Source: Rhodovulum kholense
GTDB taxonomy: Bacteria; Pseudomonadota; Alphaproteobacteria; Rhodobacterales; Rhodobacteraceae
Direction of reading: 5' to 3'
Length of the DNA stretch: 64,000 nucleotides
Assembly (NCBI RefSeq): GCF_003053725.1
Contig: NZ_QAYC01000013.1
Location: forward strand, 1-64,000
Shown: positions 35,713 through 44,616 of the stretch, one piece after another
How positions within the stretch are numbered: position 1 is the stretch's first letter
Layout of the letters: the number at the start of each line of letters is the position of its first letter
Made by a program: the position numbers and the translations under genes
Notes under the pieces: generated by a model
Databases searched by the model: none
Told to the model about the DNA's origin: nothing
The model's input: only the letters and a program-made list of their open reading frames with translations

Positions 35713-38700
35713 CAGCTTTTCCGTTGCATAGGCCAGGAACCCGGCCTCGTCGACGGGCCGGGAATACAGATAACCCTGCAGCACCTGACAGCCCAGCCCC
35801 CGCAGGATGCGCACCTGATCGGGGGTCTCGACCCCCTCGGCCACGGTGCCGATCCCCAGAGCCTCGGCGATCTCGACGATCGCGCGCACCAGATTGCGCG
35901 AGCGCAGGTCGCGCGCCACCGGCGCCACGATGCGGCGGTCGATCTTCAGCGAAGACGGCGCGATCTCGAGCAGTCCGATGATCGAGGCATGGCCCGAGCC
36001 GAAATCGTCGATCTCGATGTCGATCCCGGCCTCGCGCACGGCGGCCAGATGGGTGCGGAAGGCATCGCTTTCCTCTTCGACCAGGATCGATTCCAGCAGC
36101 TCGAAGGTCACCTTGGTCTCTTCGCTGCGCATCGCTCGCGCGGCCGAGACCACATCCGGGTCGTGCATCCGGCCCGAACTGACATTGAAGCTGATCTTGG
36201 GCAGATGCAGCCCCGCCGCACGCCAGCGGTCCAGCGCCTGGCGGGATTTCTCCATCATCAGGCGGTCGATCTCGGGCACCAGCCGCAGCTGCTCGGCCAA
36301 ATGCATGAAGGCCGAGGGCGCCAGCAGACCCTTCGTCGGGTGGCGCCAGCGCAGAAGCGTCTCGGCCCCGACCAGACGGTTTTCCATCGCGCAGACCTGG
36401 GGCTGGAAGAACGGCACGAACTCGTCGCGCTCCAGCGCCTCGTGAATCTCGGCCGCCAGACGCCGGTCGTTCAGGATCGAATCGTGCAGCGCCCGTGTGA
36501 AGAACTGCATCCGGCTGCGGCCGCTGGCCTTGGCGCGATAGAGCGCGGCATCGGCGAACAGCTGGATGTCGCTGTCGGGGCTGCAGATGTCGTCGCACAG
36601 GGCGATGCCGAAGCTCGCGCCGAACCGGCAGGGGCGCCCGCGATACAGCATCGGTTCGGCCAGCCGGGCCTGCACCCGTTCGACCACATCCTGCGCATGG
36701 CGCCGCGTCATGCCCGGCGCCAGCAGGATGGCGAATTCGTCGCCCCCGATCCGCGCGGCGAAATCGCCCGCCCGGATCGCACCGCGCAACACCTCGGCCA
36801 CCCGGATCAGCACCTGGTCCCCGGCCTCATGACCCAGCGTGTCGTTGACATATTTGAAATGGTCGAGGTCGATGCGGATCAGCACGCAATCGCGCGGCCC
36901 GCCCGCCCCCGCCTCGGCCAGACGCTCGGCCAGCACCCGGTCGTAGAACCGCCGGTTCGGCAACGCGGTCAACCCGTCATGCAGCGCCTGCCGCTCGTTC
37001 TCGATCCGCATCTTCTCGGCCAGGCCGTGGGCGCGGCGCAGGTCGGCTTCGCGTTCGACATCGGCGGTCACGTCGTAAAGCGCGCCGCGCCAGGTCAGGA
37101 CCCCGTCCGGGCCCTCGCGCGGGGTCGCCGAGGCATCGAGCCAGCGCATGCCCCGGACCGGATGGAAGATCCGGAACCGCTGGCGGCGGAGCGTCAGGGT
37201 TTGCGAGGTGGTTTCGATATTGGCCAGGAACTGGGGCAGGTCGTCGGGATGGATGCGCTCGAGGATATGCGTCTGCAGCCGCTGAACGTCGCCGCCGGGA
37301 AACCCCATAAGATCGTTGAAATGGGCACTAGTATAAGTGAAGTTCAGCCCCCCCAGGGGCGCGCGCTGAGCTTCGTAAAGCCCGACCGGAGCGATCTCGG
37401 CGATCGAGGCCAGACGGTCCATCGCATCATGCGCCTCGGCCGCGGCCAGCGCCGCCCTGCTTTCCATCTCGAGCCGCTCGGTGATGTCGATCATGTAGCC
37501 GTACCACATCGCCCCGTCGGCCGAGCGCAGCGGACTGGCCGAACACAAAAGCCAGATCGTTCCCTTTTGCGGATGCTCGACCCGGAACTTGAACTCGGCC
37601 CGAGCACCGGTTCCCAGCGACTGGGCGAAGGCGTCCTCGACCATGGCCTCGTCCTCGGGCGCAACATGGCGGAACGCCTTGCCGACACTCTTGCGCAGTT
37701 CGGTCCCGGGTACCCCCATCAGGTCGGGCAATCGCGAGGTGAAATAGGGAAAGCGCATCTTGCCGTCGCGCGTCTGCCGCAGCGAGAAAAGAGCGCCCGG
37801 CGAGTTCTCGGCCAGCGTCGTCAGCCGTTCATGGGCCAGACGCTGAGCCGCCGAGGCCCTGGCCGCCCGCCGCTCTGCCGCGATCTCGTCGGTGATGTCC
37901 AGCACGCTGCAGCGCCACAGCACCGTCCCGTCGGGCTGCGCCGTCGGCAGGGAGGAGCCCAGATACCAGCGAATCCCCCGCTCGGGGTGCCGCAGCCGGA
38001 AACGCGCCGACCCCGGGCACAGGTCCTCGGCCGACCGCCGGGCCTGTTCGCGCAGCGCGGCAAGGTCGTCGCGATGGATCCAGCGGAGCCCGGCGCGCAC
38101 GTCCTGCGCAAGATCCGCGGCCGTGACGCCGAACAGATCGGGCAGCTTGGCACTGAAATAGGGGGCGCTCAGCCCCCCATCGAGATCGCGCCGCAGCTCG
38201 AACAGCGCCACCGGCGCGTTGTCGGCCAGCGCGTTCAGCCGCTCGCCGGCATGGCGCGCGGCCTCAGCCAGCTCGGCCGCGTGGATCTCGTTCCGTTTGA
38301 GATCGGTGACGTCGACGAGGCTGCCGCAGATGATCGCCCGCCGGTCGCCGGCCGCCGCCGCGAAAAGCTGCCCTGTGACCGCGAACCAGCGATAGCTGCC
38401 ATCCTTGCAGCGAAGCCGGTGATCGAAGCCGAACCGCTCGACCTCGCCCCGGACCGCCGCCTCGATCTGGCCGAGGATGCTCGCGCGGTCCTCGGGATGA
38501 ATGCGGTCGACACAGCTTTGCACATCCAGAGGGATCTCGCCGGGCTCATAGCCCAGGGCCCTGAAATACTCGCCTGTGGCGCGGATCTCGGTCGCGGGAA
38601 GTTCGGCATACCATTGACCGATTCCGGCCGAAGCCGCCGCCACCTGAAGGATTTCGGCCTGCTCCAGAACGCATGCGCCGGTCGGGGCGGACGTCGCCAG

Positions 38701-38874
38701 TCCGGTCGCGTGGTCGGCGCTGCCTTCGCCATTGACCGACGGCCTCTCCCGGGCGGGGTCTTCGGAGGGAATCGCCCGGTTTCGAAAGCGTCCGATCAAA
38801 GCCCCGAACTGGTGGGGAGAGGAAGTCGGTTCAAGCTGATGTTTGGCGCGCGGCCCTATACTGAAACCGTTCAC
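35698..38874 (-). CDS. Multi-PAS GGDEF-EAL cyclic-di-GMP protein
   Basis: The product has about 1,058 residues, cytoplasmic, with no membrane helix. Four PAS/PAC repeats span roughly 70-590 (each with a YFSAKLPDLFG- or HPERGIRWYLG-like block). A GGDEF domain follows with the active loop intact (GGDEF at 710-714). The EAL domain has GAETLLRW in place of GxEALxRW (E838 kept, Ala to Thr), with FNVSS, ELLES, IDDFGSG, LKIDRR, VAEGVET and QGYLYSRP. Both halves could be active. The start is uncertain; GTG at 38874 has AAAGGAAC upstream, and a longer frame opens at 39018 without a binding site. No neighbour suggests its pathway. Confidence 0.85.
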   Translation of the reverse strand: MNGFSIGPRAKHQLEPTSSPHQFGALIGRFRNRAIPSEDPARERPSVNGEGSADHATGLATSAPTGACVLEQAEILQVAAASAGIGQWYAELPATEIRATGEYFRALGYEPGEIPLDVQSCVDRIHPEDRASILGQIEAAVRGEVERFGFDHRLRCKDGSYRWFAVTGQLFAAAAGDRRAIICGSLVDVTDLKRNEIHAAELAEAARHAGERLNALADNAPVALFELRRDLDGGLSAPYFSAKLPDLFGVTAADLAQDVRAGLRWIHRDDLAALREQARRSAEDLCPGSARFRLRHPERGIRWYLGSSLPTAQPDGTVLWRCSVLDITDEIAAERRAARASAAQRLAHERLTTLAENSPGALFSLRQTRDGKMRFPYFTSRLPDLMGVPGTELRKSVGKAFRHVAPEDEAMVEDAFAQSLGTGARAEFKFRVEHPQKGTIWLLCSASPLRSADGAMWYGYMIDITERLEMESRAALAAAEAHDAMDRLASIAEIAPVGLYEAQRAPLGGLNFTYTSAHFNDLMGFPGGDVQRLQTHILERIHPDDLPQFLANIETTSQTLTLRRQRFRIFHPVRGMRWLDASATPREGPDGVLTWRGALYDVTADVEREADLRRAHGLAEKMRIENERQALHDGLTALPNRRFYDRVLAERLAEAGAGGPRDCVLIRIDLDHFKYVNDTLGHEAGDQVLIRVAEVLRGAIRAGDFAARIGGDEFAILLAPGMTRRHAQDVVERVQARLAEPMLYRGRPCRFGASFGIALCDDICSPDSDIQLFADAALYRAKASGRSRMQFFTRALHDSILNDRRLAAEIHEALERDEFVPFFQPQVCAMENRLVGAETLLRWRHPTKGLLAPSAFMHLAEQLRLVPEIDRLMMEKSRQALDRWRAAGLHLPKISFNVSSGRMHDPDVVSAARAMRSEETKVTFELLESILVEEESDAFRTHLAAVREAGIDIEIDDFGSGHASIIGLLEIAPSSLKIDRRIVAPVARDLRSRNLVRAIVEIAEALGIGTVAEGVETPDQVRILRGLGCQVLQGYLYSRPVDEAGFLAYATEKLRRRA

Positions 38875-39277
38875 TTGTTCCTTTGGCACGACTCGGATCC
38901 TCGCACTTTCGGTTGGCCCAAGGCGCGGAAAGCCCGCTCCGAGCGACCGGCACACGGTAGGGTTGCATGGCTGATGCCGAATTGCGGCATTTGCGAGGCC
39001 GCCGCCGGGGCGCCGCAAGGCTCTTCCGGGCCCACATGCCGTTCCGCACGGCGTACAGGATCGGTGCGCCCTGCAAGTCCATTAAATAACAAATTCTTGC
39101 ACGCCGCTTCCCGCCCCCGGGAAGGGCGTGCCCCTCGGCCAGGAGAATGTGAAGGCGGGCACGAACGTTGCGGCACTACGGCGGCGGAAGTGCCCCCGCA
39201 AGGACACCCGGCGGCGAAACGGCAAGACGGAGCGGCCCTGAGCCGCCCCGCCGCCAGTTCCGCGCCCTTGTGGTGGA
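38875..39277. other. 403-bp intergenic region upstream of the GGDEF-EAL gene
   Basis: No gene is supported. It contains the inverted repeat ATGCCG-AATTG-CGGCAT at 38974-38990. The first 14 bases of this recur at 43382-43395, and part of it recurs inverted at 30620-30632. An AT-rich patch lies near 39080. The end of the M10 protease gene follows directly on the right. Confidence 0.45.
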
Positions 39278-42200
39278 TCAGATCAGGAAGTCGCTGTCGC
39301 TGAGTTCGCCGATATCGACCCGCGCCAGGTGGATGTCGACCGTCGCGAAGTCGAGCAGCACATCACGGCCGCTCTGGGTCATGTGAGCCGTCACATCGGC
39401 CCAGCTCGACAGGCCCGAGACGGCCGTCAGGTCGATCCGGTCGAGCCCGGCCTGGAAGTCCATCACCAGATCGACGCCGTCGCCATCGGCAAAGACGAAA
39501 AGATCGGCATCGGCGCCGCCGGTCAGCCGGTCGTTGCCCGCCCCGCCCAGAATGGTATCCGCCCCGGCGCCGCCGGCCAGAAGGTCATCCCCTGCATCGC
39601 CAGACAGGCTGTCGGCGCCGCGCCCGCCATAGATCCGGTCTCTGCCCGCCCCGCCCGAAACGGTGTCGCCGTCGCCAGCCAGATCCCGGCTGCCGTTGAA
39701 GCTGTCATCGCCGTCGCCGAGGCTTACAAGGTCGCGGCCGCCCGTGTCACCTACCCGGTCGTTGCCCGTACCGCCATCGACGCTGTCATTGCCCGCCCCA
39801 AGCTGGATCGAGTCATTCCCCTCGCCGCCCGAGACGGTATCACCCTCACTGCGGCTGTCGCCGGTCGCGGTATAGCGGTCATTGCCCGCGCCCAGATCGA
39901 CCAGATCGTTGCCGCCGCTGTCGGTGACGCTGTCATTGCCTGCGCCACCGGTCAGCGTGTCGTTGCCGAGGCCGCCCGACAAGAGACCGCCCGCATCGCT
40001 GGCCTGAAGCAGATCGTCGCCCGCCTCGCCGTACAGCGCGTCGCGGCCGCCAAGGCTGATCAGCCGGTCATCGCCCGCCCCGCCATAGACCCGGTCGATC
40101 CCGGCATCGGCGCTGTCGGTGAAAGTGTCGTTGCCGTCGTCCAGCCGGATCTGGTCGTTGCCCGCCCCGCCCAGCACGGTGTCGTCGCCCGCGCCGCCGG
40201 TGATCGTGTCATTGTCGGCGCCGCCGTCGATCAGATCGGCCTCGGCCCCGCCCAGGATCACATCGCGCCCGGCCTCGCCGTAAAAGCTGTTCGACCCGGC
40301 CGTGCCGAAGATCCGGTCGTCGCCGGTGCCACCGCGCACCGTGTCGCCGCCCGCGGCACCTGTCTCGGCGGTGTCGACGAAAATATCGGCGCCCTCGCCC
40401 AGATCGACGGTGTCGCGCCCGGCCCCGGCATCGACCCGGTCGTTGCCCGCGCCCGCCGCGATGTCATCGGCCATGGCGCTGCCGTTCAGCACATCCGCGC
40501 CAGCGGTGCCCGTGATCGTGCCCGACGTGGCAAAGCCGTCATTGTCCGAGCCCGCAAAGCGGAAGGACGACGCCCCGAGCGTCGCCAGAGCGGTCCCGCG
40601 CAGCAGGAGCGTCCCTTCCGAGGTTGTCAGCAGCGTGCCCGTTCGCAATTGCGTGGCGCCGCTCATCAGGGTGCTCCAGTCCGCGATCGCGCCAACCGCA
40701 CTGAGGTCGATCACATCGCCCGCGCGAAGGTCCACGATCGTGTCGGTGCCGAAGCCCGCGCCCAGCACGAAGACGTCGTTGCCGCCGCCACCGGTCATCG
40801 TGTCGTTGCCCGCACCGCCTGCCAGCGTATCGGCGCCGCCACCGCCCGACAGCAGGTCATTGCCCGCATCGCCCGACAGGCTGTCATTGCCGTTGCTGCC
40901 GATGATCCGGTCGTTTCCGTCTCCGCCGCTGACCGTGTCGCCCATCGCCGCGGTGTCGCCGGTGGCCGAATAGCGGTCGTTGCCCACGCCCAGATCGACG
41001 TTGTCCTTGCCGCCGGTATCGGAGATGCTGTCATCGCCCGCGCCGCCCGACAGGCTGTCATCGCCCTTGCCGCCCTGCAGCGCATCGTTGCCAGCGCCGC
41101 CGGTGACGGTGTCGTTGCCGGCGCCCGCGCTCACCCGGTCGTTCCCGGCGCCGCCGTCGATCAGGTCGTTGCCATTGCTGGTGGTGATGGTGTCGTTGCC
41201 GTCGCCGCCGCTGACGGTGTCGGCCATGCCTGGGCTGTCGCCGCGGCCCAGATAGCGGTCATTCCCCGCCCCCAGATCGACCAGATCGGCGCCGCCATCG
41301 TCGGTCACATTGTCCATCCCGGCGCCGCCGGTGATGGTGTCGTTGCCGGTTCCACCCGACAGCACGCTGCCCGCATTGCTGGCGGTCAGCACGTCGTCGC
41401 CGGCCTCGCCATAGAACAGGTCGCGCCCGCCCTGCGACACCAGCCGGTCGTTGCCCGCCCCGCCATAGACCCGGTCGACACCGATATCTGTGCCGTCGAC
41501 GAAGACGTCGTCGCCAGCCTCGAGATAGACGATGTCGTTGCCGAGCCCGCCGGTCACCGTGTCATTGCCCGAATTCGCCCGGATGGTGTCCGCCCCGGCA
41601 AGCCCGTCGATCAGATCGTCGCCGGTCGTGCCCTGGATCGCGTCCCTCGCCTCGGTGCCCGAGATCTGGGTTGCCGAACTGACGCCCGAGCCACCGCTGC
41701 CCGACCCGCTTCCGCCCGACCCGCTGCCCGATCCACCGCCCGATCCGTCCGACAGCAGGAAGTTGGCGACGCTCAGCGCGCCGAGCGTGATCCCCTGCAA
41801 CAGTACGCTGCCTTCGGTCGTGGCGATGGTGACGCCCGAGGCCGACTGCGCCATCAGCGCCACCAGATCCGCCCAGCTGGCCGCGCCCGGGATGGTGGTA
41901 AAGTCGATCCGGTCGACCGACGCGAAATCGGTGATCCGGTCATCTCCGAACCCGGCGAAGAAGCGGAACAGATCCGCCCCGGCCCCGCCGGTCATGATGT
42001 CGTTTCCGGCGCCGCCGGTCAGCACGTCGTCGCCCGCCCCCCCATCGAGCGTGTCGTTGCCCGCCCCGGCGGAAATCGTGTTGGCCGCGCCGTTTCCGGT
42101 CACCCGGTCGGCCCCGGCGCCGGTCGTGACATTCTCGATCACCGTGCCCGCGGCGATCATCATGTTGCCGGTCCAGCCCAGAGCGTCCGAGACGCTGCCG

Positions 42201-42976
42201 GCGGTCAGGTCGATCCGGTTGCCCGCCGCCCAATGCGAGAAATCGACCAGATCGGTGCCGCCGCTGTCGGACAGCACGAAGGTCACCGGCTGGATCCCGG
42301 TCCGGCCGAGCGTGTCAAGCGCGCCGCCCGCGGTCGAGTTGCGGCCGTAGACGGTATCGCCCGCATGGACCGCGGCCGGGGCGCCGTACAGCGTCTGAAC
42401 CGCGAGGGCATCGGCGATCATCGGGGTCAGGGTGAAGGCGGTGGTGGCAGCGACCGAAGTGTTTTCGCCCTGCGAGAAATAGGACATGACGCTGGTCTGC
42501 CAGCTGTCATTGGCATAAAGCGCATCGCGCGAATAGCTGGCCGAGCCGTTGAAATTGCCGGTATGGCCCAGCCCCAGCGCGTGCCCGATCTCGTGCAGAT
42601 AGGTCTGATAGCTGTAGCTGTCGATCCCGGTCCCGTAGGTGGTGACCCAGCTTCGGGCGATGTTCACGGTGACGCTGCTGATCGCGTTGCCCGAGACATA
42701 GGCCTGGGCATAGGCGCCCGAGCTGTTGTTGACGAAGGACATCTGCGCGCCCGAGGAAACCTCGGTGAAGCCGATATTCGCGGCCTCGCTCCAGGCGTCC
42801 AGCGCGGTGCGGGCCAGCGCCCGCTCGGACGCGTTCAGGCTCGACCCGAAGGAATAGGTGACGGTGTGATCGGACCCCGAGAACTGCCAGGACCGCGCGG
42901 GCTGGCCGGTCGCGGACCAGTAGCCGGTCAGAAGCTGGTTGGCGATCTGCTGGGTCGAATAGATCGGGCGCGCCAT
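39278..42976 (-). CDS. Serralysin-type M10 metalloprotease with a very long RTX tail
   Basis: This extracellular protease has 1,232 residues from the ATG at 42976 (GAGGGA upstream; a TTG at 42982 is the alternative). The N-terminal catalytic domain has HEIGHALGLGH (H128, E129, H132, H138) and the Met-turn VMSYF (about 164-168). Next come a peptidase M10 C-terminal-like segment and a first RTX block with a predicted beta-roll. A Gly/Ser linker (near 405-430) leads to about 760 residues of GGxGxDxx calcium-binding repeats arranged in larger repeated units. There is no signal peptide; export by a type I system is expected, but no ABC exporter is in the window. Known serralysins are near 480 residues, so the tail is exceptional. 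Confidence 0.9.
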   Translation of the reverse strand: MARPIYSTQQIANQLLTGYWSATGQPARSWQFSGSDHTVTYSFGSSLNASERALARTALDAWSEAANIGFTEVSSGAQMSFVNNSSGAYAQAYVSGNAISSVTVNIARSWVTTYGTGIDSYSYQTYLHEIGHALGLGHTGNFNGSASYSRDALYANDSWQTSVMSYFSQGENTSVAATTAFTLTPMIADALAVQTLYGAPAAVHAGDTVYGRNSTAGGALDTLGRTGIQPVTFVLSDSGGTDLVDFSHWAAGNRIDLTAGSVSDALGWTGNMMIAAGTVIENVTTGAGADRVTGNGAANTISAGAGNDTLDGGAGDDVLTGGAGNDIMTGGAGADLFRFFAGFGDDRITDFASVDRIDFTTIPGAASWADLVALMAQSASGVTIATTEGSVLLQGITLGALSVANFLLSDGSGGGSGSGSGGSGSGSGGSGVSSATQISGTEARDAIQGTTGDDLIDGLAGADTIRANSGNDTVTGGLGNDIVYLEAGDDVFVDGTDIGVDRVYGGAGNDRLVSQGGRDLFYGEAGDDVLTASNAGSVLSGGTGNDTITGGAGMDNVTDDGGADLVDLGAGNDRYLGRGDSPGMADTVSGGDGNDTITTSNGNDLIDGGAGNDRVSAGAGNDTVTGGAGNDALQGGKGDDSLSGGAGDDSISDTGGKDNVDLGVGNDRYSATGDTAAMGDTVSGGDGNDRIIGSNGNDSLSGDAGNDLLSGGGGADTLAGGAGNDTMTGGGGNDVFVLGAGFGTDTIVDLRAGDVIDLSAVGAIADWSTLMSGATQLRTGTLLTTSEGTLLLRGTALATLGASSFRFAGSDNDGFATSGTITGTAGADVLNGSAMADDIAAGAGNDRVDAGAGRDTVDLGEGADIFVDTAETGAAGGDTVRGGTGDDRIFGTAGSNSFYGEAGRDVILGGAEADLIDGGADNDTITGGAGDDTVLGGAGNDQIRLDDGNDTFTDSADAGIDRVYGGAGDDRLISLGGRDALYGEAGDDLLQASDAGGLLSGGLGNDTLTGGAGNDSVTDSGGNDLVDLGAGNDRYTATGDSRSEGDTVSGGEGNDSIQLGAGNDSVDGGTGNDRVGDTGGRDLVSLGDGDDSFNGSRDLAGDGDTVSGGAGRDRIYGGRGADSLSGDAGDDLLAGGAGADTILGGAGNDRLTGGADADLFVFADGDGVDLVMDFQAGLDRIDLTAVSGLSSWADVTAHMTQSGRDVLLDFATVDIHLARVDIGELSDSDFLI

Positions 42977-43547
42977 GGACAAGTCCCTCGTTCCGGTCGG
43001 GGACGCGGCCGGTCAGGCGGCGCCGATCCGAGGTTTCTTTCAGCACGGACCCGGCGGCGCGCGCTTGCCGTTGCGGCATGCAAAGGAAAAGGGGGCGAAA
43101 TAAGGAGCCGGTAAGAAATCTCTGGCCCAAGCCGGGCGAATCCGCGGCAAACCGACGCGCGCCGCGGCGCAAGGCATCCTCGGGCCGAAGCGGCCTTGCC
43201 GCGCACCGGCCCCGGAAAACAGCCGAAACGGCATCAATATCAGCGGCATAGGCCCTCCCCAAGCCGAACATCGACAAGCCTGAAAACGACCATCCATGTC
43301 GTAAAATGGCATTCCCCGGTTGGCAGGCACGGTGTTTTCACCTAAACCCGGCCCCGGTTGCGATGCTTGGTTTTCAGATACATGCCGAATTGCGGGGCGT
43401 TTCCCCCCGCCTTTCGGCCGCGGCCCGACGCCGCGCAAGGCCGTTTGCGGCCTGCCCGCTGCTCATCGCGACCCTGCCGCCCCGGCCTCCGACCCGTCCT
43501 GCCGGGCGGCGGAAATTGTCTTTTCACCTTTCAAGACGGAGCATCCG
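42977..43547. other. 571-bp divergent region between the M10 protease and the ABC transporter operon
   Basis: No gene is supported. It has TGCCG-TTG-CGGCA at 43066-43078, about 90 bp upstream of the protease start. ATGCCGAATTGCGG at 43382-43395 lies about 150 bp upstream of the SBP gene and is identical over 14 bases to the start of the dyad at 38974. Several AT-rich patches around 43210-43330 are likely promoter territory. Confidence 0.45.
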
Positions 43548-44519
43548 ATGAAACGAGCAACAGCCCTTGGCGCCCTTCTGGCCGGACTGACCCTGCCCGC
43601 AGTGGCGCAGGCCGAGTGCGGCGAGGTGTCGATCGCCGAGATGAACTGGGCTTCGGCCTCGGTCGTGACCAATGTCGAGAAATTCCTGATGGAGCAGGGC
43701 TATGGCTGCACGGTCAAGGTCGTGCCCTCGGACACCGTGCCTGCGGTGACCTCGATCGCCGAGAACGGCGAGCCCGACACCGTGTCGGAAATGTGGGTCA
43801 ACTCGACCGGCGAGGTCTATTCCAAGCTCAAGGACCAGGGCAAGATCGAGGAACTGGGCAAGGTGCTTGATCCCGGTGGGGTCGAGGGCTGGTGGATCCC
43901 CGACTATCTGGCCGAGGAGCATCCCGAACTGACCACCATCGAGGGCGTCCTGGCCCATCCCGACTGGGTCGGCGGTACCTTCAACAACTGCCCCGACGGC
44001 TGGGGCTGCCGGGTCGTGAACGACAACCTGATCCCGGCCTTCGACCTTGAAGGCCATGGCATCGAGGTCTTCAACCACGGCTCGGGCGAGACGCTGGCCA
44101 CCTCGATGGCGTCGGCCTACGAGAAGAAGGAGCCCTGGTTCGGCTATTACTGGGCGCCGACCGCGGTGCTGGGCAAGTACAACATGGTGTCGGTCGATCT
44201 CGGCCCCTATGACGAGGCCGCCCACGAGGCCAACCAGACCCCCGACAATCCCGACCCGAAACCCTCGGCCTTCCCGGCCGCACCGGTTCTGACCGTCGTC
44301 ACTACCGATTTCGCCGACCGCGAACCCGAGGTCGCCGAGATGCTGCGGAAGGTCAGCTTCGACGTCGACGACATGAGCGCGGTCATCGCCTGGATGGACG
44401 AGAACAACGCCTCGCCCGAGGAAGGCGCGGTCCATTATCTGACCGAGCACAAGGATGTCTGGTCGGCCTGGCTCGACGACGCGGCACGCGAAAAGCTGGC
44501 GGCTCTGCTGAACCAGTAA
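43548..44519 (+). CDS. Glycine betaine/choline-type ABC transporter substrate-binding protein
   Basis: This 323-residue periplasmic binding protein has a signal peptide (MKRATALGALLAGLTLPAVA). The mature domain (OpuAC/ProX fold) has VSIAEMNWASASVVTNVEKF, DTVPAVTSIAENGEPDTVSE and WFGYYWAPTAVLGKYNM. The many Trp/Tyr residues fit the aromatic cage for quaternary amines. The only cysteines of note are C23, C54 and a pair in NCPDGWGC. GGAG precedes the ATG. A strong terminator separates it from its permease gene, as is usual when the binding protein is made in excess. Betaine, choline or proline betaine are all possible substrates. Confidence 0.88.
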   Translation: MKRATALGALLAGLTLPAVAQAECGEVSIAEMNWASASVVTNVEKFLMEQGYGCTVKVVPSDTVPAVTSIAENGEPDTVSEMWVNSTGEVYSKLKDQGKIEELGKVLDPGGVEGWWIPDYLAEEHPELTTIEGVLAHPDWVGGTFNNCPDGWGCRVVNDNLIPAFDLEGHGIEVFNHGSGETLATSMASAYEKKEPWFGYYWAPTAVLGKYNMVSVDLGPYDEAAHEANQTPDNPDPKPSAFPAAPVLTVVTTDFADREPEVAEMLRKVSFDVDDMSAVIAWMDENNASPEEGAVHYLTEHKDVWSAWLDDAAREKLAALLNQ

Positions 44520-44537
44520 ACGCGACACGCGGATTTC

Positions 44538-44569
44538 GGACGGGCCTGTCCCCGGCAGGCCCGTCCTTT
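44538..44569 (+). terminator. Attenuating terminator between SBP and permease genes
   Basis: A perfect 11-bp stem (GGACGGGCCTG / CAGGCCCGTCC) with a 7-base loop is followed by TTT. It lies 19 bases after the SBP stop and 47 bases before the permease start. It is expected to let only part of the transcripts continue. Confidence 0.75.
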
Positions 44570-44616
44570 CCGTTCCCGAGGGGCCGGACCGCCCCCTCTC
44601 AAGGAGACCCGAACAG

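Noticed and set aside
39278-41700. Dense short repeats resembling a CRISPR or satellite array
   Set aside because: They are in-frame GGxGxDxx-coding repeats of an RTX protein, without conserved direct repeats and unique spacers.
39329-43114. A 1,261-codon plus-strand frame opposite the M10 protease
   Set aside because: It is antisense to the RTX repeats; its repetitive sequence only mirrors the repeats. The minus strand has an intact zinc protease site.
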